Shown: piece by piece, positions 1 to 6,216 of the stretch
Numbering within the stretch: the stretch's first letter is position 1
Layout: each line of letters starts with the position of its first letter
Source: Acuticoccus sp039189655
GTDB taxonomy: Bacteria; Pseudomonadota; Alphaproteobacteria; Rhizobiales; Amorphaceae
Assembly (NCBI GenBank): GCA_039189655.1
Contig: JBCCYN010000140.1
Location: 1-12,299, forward strand
Length of the DNA: 12,299 nt
Direction: 5' to 3'
The notes under the pieces: generated by a model
Told to the model about the DNA's origin: nothing
Database searches by the model: none
What the model saw: only the letters and a program-made list of their open reading frames with translations
Translations under genes and position numbers: made by a program

Positions 1-360
1 CTAGGGCTGAACGAAAGACCCTTTCTTAGGCCTTGGGCGCCCAAAACTCCGCGCCGCTACCAAATTTTTCACTCCGGCGTCATCCTGTCATCACACTGTC
101 ATTTATCCGTGGTGAGCCCGTGGGAATGGGAAGAGCAGCGGGAGCTCCCGTGGGCTCGACCTTTGCACTAACCCTTTGTTTTTTGCGCAGTTCGCCTGTG
201 AAAGGCGTCCCTTGCCGCTAATGTGCCCTTGGGCGGTAAGGAGAGGTCTCATCCCCCGTAACAACCGCAGACATTCTTGCTGAAGCCGATTTTGTCGTCC
301 CGCTAGGAGTGGTTACCAAAGGGGAAAAGAGCCGTGCGTTCCACCATGGAAGGAAATGCC
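1..360. other. Non-coding upstream region of the phn operon
   Basis: I see no convincing gene here. The only open frame of note (33-221, 62 codons) has low-complexity Arg/Pro/Gly content and runs straight through the Pho box, so I read it as chance. The stretch holds a perfect 12-bp palindrome at 33-44 (TTGGGC/GCCCAA), the Pho box at 85-102, and a second perfect 12-bp palindrome at 139-150 (CGGGAG/CTCCCG). The latter is flanked by the inverted pair GAGCCC (114-119) and GGGCTC (152-157). It also holds two copies of CCCGTGGG 30 bp apart (117-124 and 147-154). If transcription starts just downstream of the Pho box, the phnD message has an untranslated leader of roughly 200 or more nt that includes these palindromes. 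Confidence 0.7.
85..102 (+). promoter_or_regulatory. Pho box (PhoB binding site)
   Basis: Two exact copies of CTGTCAT (85-91 and 96-102) are separated by CACA, so the repeats start 11 bp apart. This is the consensus geometry of a PhoB-bound Pho box (CTGTCAT-N4-CTGTCAT), and the second copy is followed by the AT-rich TTAT usual for such sites. A weak third unit may start at 107. The site faces phnD and should place the transporter under phosphate-starvation control. In known Pho promoters the box stands in for the -35 element. The matching -10 would fall near 117-127, where no strong hexamer is visible. Confidence 0.88.
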
Positions 361-1311
361 GTGAAGCACCTACTCGCCGGGGTCCTGGCCGTTGCAATGG
401 TCGCCGCCGTGCCGGCAGCCGCAGAGTTCAAGCTCGACAGCCGCTACACCGACAACGATGGCGACCTCATCGCCGATATCCCGTCCGATGCGTCCGACCA
501 GGTGGATCCGGACACGCTGATCTTTGCCTATACCCCAGTGGAAGATCCGGCTGTGTATGCTGAAGCCTGGGCCGACTTCCTCACCTATCTGGAAGAAAAG
601 ACCGGCAAGAAGGTCCAGTTCTTCCCGGTGCAGTCAAACGCTGCGCAAATCGAAGCGATGAGAGCAGGGCGGCTTCACATCGCCGGTTTCAACACCGGTT
701 CCAACCCCATCGCTGTCGCCTGCGCCGGCTTCCGGCCTTTCACCATCATGGCCGCAGAAGACGGATCGTTCGGCTACGAGATGGAAATCTTGACCTACCC
801 GGGTTCAGGCATCGAGAGCGTGGAGGACATTAAAGGCAAGCAGCTCGCCTTCACGTCCGAAACCTCCAACTCCGGCTTCAAGGCCCCCTCGGCCATCCTC
901 AAGGCGGACTACAACATGGTTGCCGGCGAGGATTTCGAACCGGTGTTTTCCGGCAAGCACGACAACTCTATCCTTGGCGTGGCCAACAAGGACTATCCCG
1001 CCGCCGCCATCGCCAACTCGGTACTGGGCCGCATGATCGAGCGCGATGTGGTGTCCGCCGATCAAGTCACCTCGCTCTTCAAGTCGCAGACCTTTCCGAC
1101 CACCGGCTACGGTGTCGTTCACAATCTTACGCCTGAACTCCAGAAGACGATCCAAGACGCCTTCTACGACTTTGATTGGGAGGGAACGTCGCTGGAGGAG
1201 GAGTTTTCCCGCAACGGGGAAGCGCAGTTCATCCCCATCACCTTCCAGGAGCACTGGGACGTCATTCGTAAAATCGATGACGCCAACAGCGTTTCCTACG
1301 ACTGCCAGTAG
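361..1311 (+). CDS. phnD: Phosphonate/phosphite/phosphate ABC transporter substrate-binding protein
   Basis: This is the periplasmic binding protein of a PhnCDE importer, 316 aa from the chosen GTG. A longer GTG (334) and an ATG (346) are in frame. The GTG at 361 has AGGA six bases upstream and begins directly with a clean signal peptide: MKH, a hydrophobic run, and an AAA cleavage site near residue 21. Typical family features follow: an N-terminal strand like TLIFAYTPVEDP, a QSNAAQIEAMRAGRLHIAGF segment, and the ligand-loop type motif FTSETSNSGFKAPSAIL, which is characteristic of the PhnD/PtxB group. It heads an operon with phnC and two phnE genes under a Pho box. Family members bind phosphonates, phosphite, hypophosphite or phosphate. 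The sequence alone does not settle which, and no catabolic gene nearby helps. Confidence 0.9.
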   Translation: MKHLLAGVLAVAMVAAVPAAAEFKLDSRYTDNDGDLIADIPSDASDQVDPDTLIFAYTPVEDPAVYAEAWADFLTYLEEKTGKKVQFFPVQSNAAQIEAMRAGRLHIAGFNTGSNPIAVACAGFRPFTIMAAEDGSFGYEMEILTYPGSGIESVEDIKGKQLAFTSETSNSGFKAPSAILKADYNMVAGEDFEPVFSGKHDNSILGVANKDYPAAAIANSVLGRMIERDVVSADQVTSLFKSQTFPTTGYGVVHNLTPELQKTIQDAFYDFDWEGTSLEEEFSRNGEAQFIPITFQEHWDVIRKIDDANSVSYDCQ

Positions 1312-1344
1312 CGCACTTAGGCCTGATAGGCTGATGTACCGGCG

Positions 1345-1364
1345 GGGGCGGTCGATGCCGCCCC
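1345..1364 (+). other. GC-rich hairpin between phnD and phnC
   Basis: GGGGCGG (1345-1351) and CCGCCCC (1358-1364) form a perfect 7-bp stem with a 6-nt loop. It sits in the 95-bp gap between the phnD stop and the likely phnC start. There is no proper U-tract (TTGCTTCC follows). It is therefore better read as an mRNA-stabilising or partial-attenuation element than as a full terminator. Such elements commonly raise binding-protein output over ATPase and permease output in ABC operons; that role here is inferred. Confidence 0.55.
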
Positions 1365-1406
1365 TTGCTTCCATCGCCCGTACGAAAAGCTTCGGAGCCA
1401 GATCCT

Positions 1407-2234
1407 TTGCTGAAGCTTGAACAGCTTTCTAAGACCTACCGGACCGGCGACCGGGCGCTGAGCGATGTGACGGTGACGGTGGAACCCGGCCAGGTGGTGG
1501 GGCTCATCGGCCCGTCGGGGGCTGGCAAGTCGACCCTCATTCGCTGCATCAACCGCCTGGTGACACCCTCATCGGGTAGGGTTTGGCTTGGCGATCTCGA
1601 CGTGACGAGCCTTTCCACCGGCCAGCTGCGCCGCGCAAGACGCCGCATGGGCATGATTTTCCAAGAGTATGCGCTCGTGGAACGGCTGACGGTGATGGAG
1701 AACGTCCTCTCCGGCCGGCTCGGCTATGTGTCATTCTGGCGTTCCTTCACTCGCAAATTCCCGCCCGAAAGCATCGAGAAAGCATTCGAGCTGTTGGATC
1801 GGGTGGGCCTGTCCACCCAGGCCGACAAGCGGGCCGATGCCTTGTCGGGCGGTCAGCGCCAGCGTGTGGGCATCGCCCGGGCGTTGGAACAGGACCCGGA
1901 ACTCCTTCTGGTGGATGAGCCCACTGCGTCCCTCGACCCAAAGACGTCGCGCCAGATAATGCGGCTGATTCTGGAAATCTGCACCGAGCGCGGGCTTCCA
2001 GCCATCATCAACATTCACGATGTGGTGCTGGCACAGGATTTTACCCAGCGCATCATCGGGCTACGGGCCGGTGAAGTGGTGTTCGACGGACCGCCCGACA
2101 CCCTCGACGAGCCGGCGCTCACCCGCATTTACGGCGAAGAGGATTGGACCGCCATGCGCCGCGGCCAGTCCCCCGATGACGCCACCGAGGAGGGTGAGCG
2201 CGAGCGTGAAGAGCGCCTCGCGGGCCTCACGTGA
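1407..2234 (+). CDS. phnC: Phosphonate/phosphate ABC transporter ATP-binding protein
   Basis: This is the cytoplasmic ATPase that drives the PhnCDE importer, 275 aa from the TTG at 1407. The frame is open from a TTG at 1365, but that codon abuts the hairpin. The TTG at 1407 has GGAG nine bases upstream and yields the usual PhnC beginning (LKLEQLSKTY). All ABC motifs are intact in the 275-aa numbering: Walker A GPSGAGKST (about 35-43), the Q-loop in IFQEY (Q86), signature LSGGQRQRV (about 146-154), Walker B LLLVDEP (about 166-172), and the switch histidine in INIHDV (H204). The C-terminal tail (about 30 residues) is rich in Glu and Arg, an unconserved extension. It is followed 10 bases later by phnE. 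Confidence 0.9.
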   Translation: MLKLEQLSKTYRTGDRALSDVTVTVEPGQVVGLIGPSGAGKSTLIRCINRLVTPSSGRVWLGDLDVTSLSTGQLRRARRRMGMIFQEYALVERLTVMENVLSGRLGYVSFWRSFTRKFPPESIEKAFELLDRVGLSTQADKRADALSGGQRQRVGIARALEQDPELLLVDEPTASLDPKTSRQIMRLILEICTERGLPAIINIHDVVLAQDFTQRIIGLRAGEVVFDGPPDTLDEPALTRIYGEEDWTAMRRGQSPDDATEEGEREREERLAGLT

Positions 2235-2244
2235 CGGCACGCCC

Positions 2245-3057
2245 ATGACTGTTGCCGCCCCGTCGACGGCCAGGCGTTGGAAGCGGCCACCCATCCTCAT
2301 TCGCGATCGGCGCTGGCGCTGGGCGATCTACGGCGGTGCAATCGTCTATGTCCTCGCAGCGGCGTCTTCCCTCGACGTTAACTGGTTACGCGTCTACGAA
2401 GGGCTCGACCGAGGCTGGCGCTTTATCCAGGGTTTTCTGCAGCCGGACTTTTCATCGCGCTGGGCCGACATCCAGACCGGCCTTATCGAGAGCCTCACCA
2501 TGACGGTCACGGCGACCGTCGTGGGTGTCCTCATTTCGATCCCCATCGGCATTGGCGCTGCGCGCAACCTTGCGCCGCTTCCCGTCTACGCGGTTTGCCG
2601 TTCGATCATCGCCATTTCGAGGGCCCTTCAAGAGATTATCATCGCGATCCTTTTTGTGGCCATGTTCGGCTTTGGACCGTTCGCAGGGTTCCTGACGCTC
2701 TCCTTCGCGACCATCGGGTTTCTGGCGAAACTCCTCGCCGAAGACATTGAGGACATTGACGAAGCGCAGGCGGAGGCTGTCCGCGCCACCGGTGCGAGCT
2801 GGTGGCAAATCGTCAATTATGCCGTCCAGCCGCAGGTGATGCCGCGGCTCATCGGGCTTTCGCTCTACCGGCTCGACATCAATTTTCGCGAGTCGGCGGT
2901 GATCGGGATCGTTGGCGCGGGCGGCATTGGCGCCACGCTCAACACGGCCATTGATCGCTATGAGTTCGATTCCGCCGGCGCGATTTTGCTCATTATCATT
3001 GGCATCGTGATGGTGGCTGAATACTCGTCAAGCTACGTGCGCAAGTGGGTGCAGTAG
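2245..3057 (+). CDS. phnE: Phosphonate/phosphate ABC transporter permease (first copy)
   Basis: This inner-membrane permease has 270 aa from the ATG at 2245, 10 bases after the phnC stop. The frame is open further upstream within phnC, but that part is an off-frame reading of phnC. No strong ribosome site is visible, so translation is probably coupled to phnC. An Arg/Trp-rich N-terminus precedes TM1 (about 27-43). Further hydrophobic segments lie at about 81-105, 120-160 and 243-260. The cytoplasmic EAA loop that docks on PhnC is clear at about 177-199 (EAVRATGASWWQIVNYAVQ). It is followed by the PhnE-typical YRLDINFRES and GIVGAGGIG. It overlaps the next permease gene, with which it probably forms a heterodimer. 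Confidence 0.88.
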   Translation: MTVAAPSTARRWKRPPILIRDRRWRWAIYGGAIVYVLAAASSLDVNWLRVYEGLDRGWRFIQGFLQPDFSSRWADIQTGLIESLTMTVTATVVGVLISIPIGIGAARNLAPLPVYAVCRSIIAISRALQEIIIAILFVAMFGFGPFAGFLTLSFATIGFLAKLLAEDIEDIDEAQAEAVRATGASWWQIVNYAVQPQVMPRLIGLSLYRLDINFRESAVIGIVGAGGIGATLNTAIDRYEFDSAGAILLIIIGIVMVAEYSSSYVRKWVQ

Positions 3058-3872
3058 TGGCCGACGCGACCGCCAAACAAACCCGCACGTGGCGTCAGCG
3101 TACGCCAAAACAGTCCCTTGCCCTCTGGGTCGGTTGGCTCATCCTGGTGGCACTCTTTGTGTTCTGCTGGCAGGTGATGACGAAGGACACGATCTGGGCC
3201 TTCGTCTCCGACGCGCCCCGGCAGGCGGCGGACATTGGCGGGCGCATGTTCCCGCCACGCTGGTCCTATATCGATCGGTTGCTCGTCCCCCTCTGGGATA
3301 CGCTCAACATTGCGACCCTCGGCACGCTCCTGGGCCTTGTGTTTGCGGTTCCGGTCGCGTTCCTCGCAGCCCGCAACACCACGCCAAGCACCTATATCGT
3401 AAGGCCCATCGCGCTCTTCATCATTGTGGCATCGCGCTCCATCAACTCGCTCATCTGGGCGTTGCTGCTGGTGTCCATCATCGGGCCAGGAATTCTCGCC
3501 GGCATTGTCGCTATTGGGCTGCGCTCCATCGGCTTCCTTGCGAAGCTTCTATACGAAGCCATCGAGGAGATCGACGAAAAGCAAGTGGAAGCGGTAACGG
3601 CCACCGGGGCGTCCCGATCGCAGGTGATCGACTACGCCATCGTGCCCCAGATTCTGCCTACCTTCTTTGGCGTCTCGGTGTTTCGTTGGGATATCAATAT
3701 TCGCGAGTCGACGATTTTGGGTCTTGTGGGTGCCGGCGGGATCGGCTTGCAACTGCAAGCCTCGCTGAACACGCTCGCCTGGCCGCAGGTGACGATGATT
3801 TTCATCGTCATTTTGGCAACCGTCGTCCTCAGCGAATGGGTTTCGGCGAAGGTGCGCCACGCCATCATCTGA
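3045..3872 (+). CDS. phnE: Phosphonate/phosphate ABC transporter permease (second copy)
   Basis: This is the second PhnE-type permease, 275 aa from the GTG at 3045, overlapping the first by 13 bp. A GTG at 3057 would give a 271-aa protein and a 1-base overlap, and I cannot choose firmly between them. Hydrophobic segments lie at about 26-46, 87-108, 121-160 and 249-264. The EAA loop at about 182-204 reads VEAVTATGASRSQVIDYA, followed by FRWDINIRES and LVGAGGIG, closely parallel to the first copy. Two diverged permeases next to one ATPase and one binding protein are a recurrent arrangement in alphaproteobacterial phnCDEE operons. This is the last gene of the operon. No canonical terminator follows, only an imperfect hairpin at 3899-3918. 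Confidence 0.88.
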   Translation: MGAVVADATAKQTRTWRQRTPKQSLALWVGWLILVALFVFCWQVMTKDTIWAFVSDAPRQAADIGGRMFPPRWSYIDRLLVPLWDTLNIATLGTLLGLVFAVPVAFLAARNTTPSTYIVRPIALFIIVASRSINSLIWALLLVSIIGPGILAGIVAIGLRSIGFLAKLLYEAIEEIDEKQVEAVTATGASRSQVIDYAIVPQILPTFFGVSVFRWDINIRESTILGLVGAGGIGLQLQASLNTLAWPQVTMIFIVILATVVLSEWVSAKVRHAII

Positions 3873-4146
3873 GGTTCTGCCGTCGTCCAGGCGAAAAAGG
3901 CCAAAACCCATTTGGGCCGAGGAGCACACGCAGTCGTGTCTTACTTGGTTGTTTTAAAGGGTATCTGCACTTTAAAGTAGACGCCAGGCGCTTAAGAAAC
4001 GCTCCAAGCCGCCGACGCTTTGCGCAATGCCGTTGGCGGCGCGGTGCCGTGTCGCTGAAACGCCCTTCACACACTGTCGCATTTGATGTTTCGCTCAGTG
4101 TACTCCATGTTTCACAACCACGAGGGGGGAGCGGCGAGACGGACAC
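3873..4146. other. Structured intergenic region between phnE and the BTAD regulator
   Basis: I find no gene in these 274 bases. Visible elements are an imperfect hairpin at 3899-3918 (GGCC arms, one bulge), and two TTTAAAG copies 18 bp apart (3953-3959 and 3971-3977). The second copy lies inside the perfect 10-bp palindrome ACTTTAAAGT (3969-3978). A strong hairpin follows at 4008-4040. The promoter of the regulator is presumably here, but I cannot point to convincing -35/-10 boxes. A purine-rich GAGGGGGGAGCGG run ends about 12 bases before the regulator GTG at 4147 and is the nearest thing to a ribosome site. Confidence 0.6.
4008..4040 (+). other. 10-bp stem-loop in the regulator leader
   Basis: Bases 4008-4017 (GCCGCCGACG) pair with 4031-4040 (CGTTGGCGGC) in ten consecutive pairs, one a G-U wobble, around a 13-nt loop that contains TGCGCA. 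No U-tract follows, so it is not a classical terminator. It could end or protect the phn message or structure the 5' leader of the regulator message. Confidence 0.5.
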
Positions 4147-6105
4147 GTGGACCACGTAAAGGTGCGCTTAACGGGTTTTTTCGCGGTGCACGCGCCCGAC
4201 GGACGGTCCCTTCGACCGAAAGGTCAGAAGCCGGCTGGGCTGCTAGCGTACCTTTGCTACGTTCGCGGCAAGGAAGTGACCCGGGATCGGCTGATCGACC
4301 TGCTTTGGTCAGATCGAATGCAAAAGCAGGGGCAGGACAGTTTGCGGCAGGCGCTCCATGTGATCCGTAGCGCGCTCAATGATTATTCGTCCCCCGTCAT
4401 CTCCACCAGTCGGACCGGGGTTTCCGTGCACCCCGAGCATCTGGACTACGACCTGTGGCACAGTGACGGGACCATCGACGAGACCATCGCCGACACGTTC
4501 CTTGAAGATCTGGAGAACATCTCTCCCGTATTCGATGAATGGTTGGCGCAAGCCCGGCGTGAGGTGTCCCATCGGCAGGTCCTTCGGGCGGAACGACTGC
4601 TGGCAGGTGTGGATCTGGCGAGCGATCCGAACGAAGCGCTTCGCCTTGCGACCACAATCCTAACGCTCGACCCGACCAATGAGCCCGCCGCGCGCGCGGC
4701 CATGAAAATCCACGCAAATCGCGGGGAGGTTGGGCATGCGCGGCGGATTTTCGACGACCTACGGGTGAGGCTCCAGGCGGTCGATCTCGATGCTTCGGGC
4801 AAAACGGTCGCCGTCATCCAGAGTGTGACGTCCCAGAACGCCCTCACAGCCGGCGAGGCAACGCACCTTGCCGTGAGGGAAACCGCGTTTTCACCCCCCA
4901 GCGAGGCGGACATCCCCCTTGTCGAACTGGCGACCGCGCCCGCCAATGGGAGCGCGCAGGGGTACGATGCGGTCTTTGAAGAATTTTTTGACCGTCTGGT
5001 GTCGCGGATGATCCAGATGCCTGAAATCAGGGTCAGGACCGATTCCACGGCCGGAACCTTGTCGGGCTCCGAGTACCGATTGCTGATCGCCCCGGCGGCG
5101 AGGGGGGACAGCACCCGTGTGGTGTTGCGGTTGAGTGCGGGGAACGGCGAATCCTTCTGGTCCTCCCGGGCGGACCTTTCCCACGATGCCACAGACGAAA
5201 CTGTCGACGTCCAAGTGGACACGGTAGTCACACGGATGCTGCCGTCCTTGGAAGAGCATATCTACCGTGGCATCAACGGTGAGCCGGCTACTGCGTATGC
5301 AAATTATATTCTGGCGCGACGTACTTTTCTGGCGGCTTATCCCGACGACTACATGGAGCAGGTCATGCAATACCTGCACCGGGCGATCGAGCTTGATCCA
5401 GAGTTTCTCCCCGCCATCGAGCGGCTGATCATGTACTATAACACTGGAGCATTCATGAGCCGGCCGGGCGCCAACCACAGCGCACCGCGAGAAAAGGCTT
5501 ATAAGCTCGCCCAGCAGCTGCTGTTCCTCAATTCCCAGTACCCCAACGCCCACGTGCGTATGGCCTGGTGCCTGCTGTGGCAGGGCAAATATCAGTCTGC
5601 TGAACGTTCGCTCCGCAGGGCCATGGAGCTGAAACCCTACGACCCGCACATGTTGAACGTGCTTGCCACCGCCCTTGTTTATTTGGGGCACCACGACACC
5701 GCTGAAAGATACTACAACATGGCGCAGGACCGACTTCTCCACGACATGGACTTTCAAAGAACCGACTACGGTGAACTCCACTACCTTAAACGCGAGTTCG
5801 AGACTGCCCTGTCCTGGCTTGAGACGCCGGAAGTGCGCACGCCCTATCGCACGCTGTTTTGGCGCGCGCCCACCTATGCACAGCTGGGGCGTCTCGCCGA
5901 GGCCCGTCAGGACGTTTCGGACATGATCGAGGACCTGCGCCAGCGATGGCGCGGGTCAGAACCGTTCAACCCTGAAGCGGGCGTTGAGTGGCTGTGCCAC
6001 ATGAAACCCTACCGCCGGGCAAGCGACCGGGACCTGCTCATCGACGGCTTCAACAAAGCAGGCCTAAAAATCCACGCCAGAAGCTTTCCGTTAGAAGTGC
6101 GTTAA
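4147..6105 (+). CDS. BTAD/SARP-like transcriptional regulator with TolB-like and TPR regions
   Basis: This 652-aa protein is probably a cytoplasmic transcription factor. Residues 4-98 form an OmpR/SARP-type winged helix (VRLTGFFAV, then RPKGQKPAGLLAYLCY, RDRLIDLLWSD and SLRQALHVIRSAL). Residues about 100-215 match a bacterial transcriptional activation domain (YDLWHSDG, the FLEDL/FDEWLAQARREV helices, and a repeat ending ALRLATTILTLDPTNEPAARAAM). Residues about 255-375 look like a worn TolB-like N-terminal domain of the sort found in CadC/adenylate-cyclase-type regulators (EFFDRLVSRMIQMPEIRVRT, YRLLIAPAARG, SFWSSRADL). TPR-like helices fill 380-600. The end (PYRRASDRDLLIDGFNKAGL) matches the tail of class III cyclase-TPR proteins, but no cyclase domain is present. 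The signal it senses is unknown. It lies directly upstream of the metzincin-YcaO-TfuA run in the same direction, so it may control that run. Confidence 0.78.
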   Translation: MDHVKVRLTGFFAVHAPDGRSLRPKGQKPAGLLAYLCYVRGKEVTRDRLIDLLWSDRMQKQGQDSLRQALHVIRSALNDYSSPVISTSRTGVSVHPEHLDYDLWHSDGTIDETIADTFLEDLENISPVFDEWLAQARREVSHRQVLRAERLLAGVDLASDPNEALRLATTILTLDPTNEPAARAAMKIHANRGEVGHARRIFDDLRVRLQAVDLDASGKTVAVIQSVTSQNALTAGEATHLAVRETAFSPPSEADIPLVELATAPANGSAQGYDAVFEEFFDRLVSRMIQMPEIRVRTDSTAGTLSGSEYRLLIAPAARGDSTRVVLRLSAGNGESFWSSRADLSHDATDETVDVQVDTVVTRMLPSLEEHIYRGINGEPATAYANYILARRTFLAAYPDDYMEQVMQYLHRAIELDPEFLPAIERLIMYYNTGAFMSRPGANHSAPREKAYKLAQQLLFLNSQYPNAHVRMAWCLLWQGKYQSAERSLRRAMELKPYDPHMLNVLATALVYLGHHDTAERYYNMAQDRLLHDMDFQRTDYGELHYLKREFETALSWLETPEVRTPYRTLFWRAPTYAQLGRLAEARQDVSDMIEDLRQRWRGSEPFNPEAGVEWLCHMKPYRRASDRDLLIDGFNKAGLKIHARSFPLEVR

Positions 6106-6135
6106 AACGTGCTTCTCGGCGGGGTTTAACCCGCC
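6094..6135 (+). terminator. Tandem hairpins after the regulator gene
   Basis: Hairpin 1 pairs GAAGTGCGTT (6094-6103) with AACGTGCTTC (6106-6115), ten pairs including two G-U wobbles. It overlaps the stop codon and has only two unpaired bases at the tip, so the real loop must be slightly larger. Hairpin 2 is a perfect 6-bp GC stem, GGCGGG (6118-6123) and CCCGCC (6130-6135), with loop GTTTAA, followed by ATTTTC. The U-tract is short. The second hairpin is a plausible Rho-independent or partial terminator, leaving about 80 bases for a separate promoter before the protease gene. Confidence 0.5.
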
Positions 6136-6216
6136 ATTTTCACCGCAAGTTGTTGTCTGGTCCTACACATTCCGCGAGGCTCCTTTGCAAGGACAAGTAC
6201 GCAGGGTGGGATCCGG

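Noticed and set aside
33..221. 62-codon frame upstream of phnD
   Set aside because: It contains the Pho box, lacks a ribosome site and has chance-like composition.
334..360. Nine-residue N-terminal extension of PhnD from the upstream GTG or ATG
   Set aside because: The GTG at 361 has a well-spaced AGGA and gives a clean signal peptide; the extension would place an odd Met-Arg-Ser leader before it.
805..1374. 189-codon minus-strand frame opposite phnD
   Set aside because: It is a mirror of a well-supported gene, with no recognisable domain; long antisense frames are expected at high G+C.
2020..2244. 75-codon upstream extension of the first phnE frame
   Set aside because: It lies inside phnC in another frame, is Ser/Pro/Arg-rich, and the ATG at 2245 gives a normal-length permease.
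4074..4091. Possible second Pho box before the BTAD regulator (CTGTCGC, then GATGTTT)
   Set aside because: Only the first half resembles the consensus; the second half does not match at the 11-bp spacing.
3089..4159. 356-codon plus-strand frame overlapping the second phnE and the intergenic region
   Set aside because: It is rich in Arg, His and Ala as expected for an out-of-frame reading of phnE, and its extension past 3872 is just an open frame in non-coding DNA.
4446..5781. Two long minus-strand frames opposite the BTAD regulator
   Set aside because: The regulator has clear domain matches in its own frame; these are antisense shadows.
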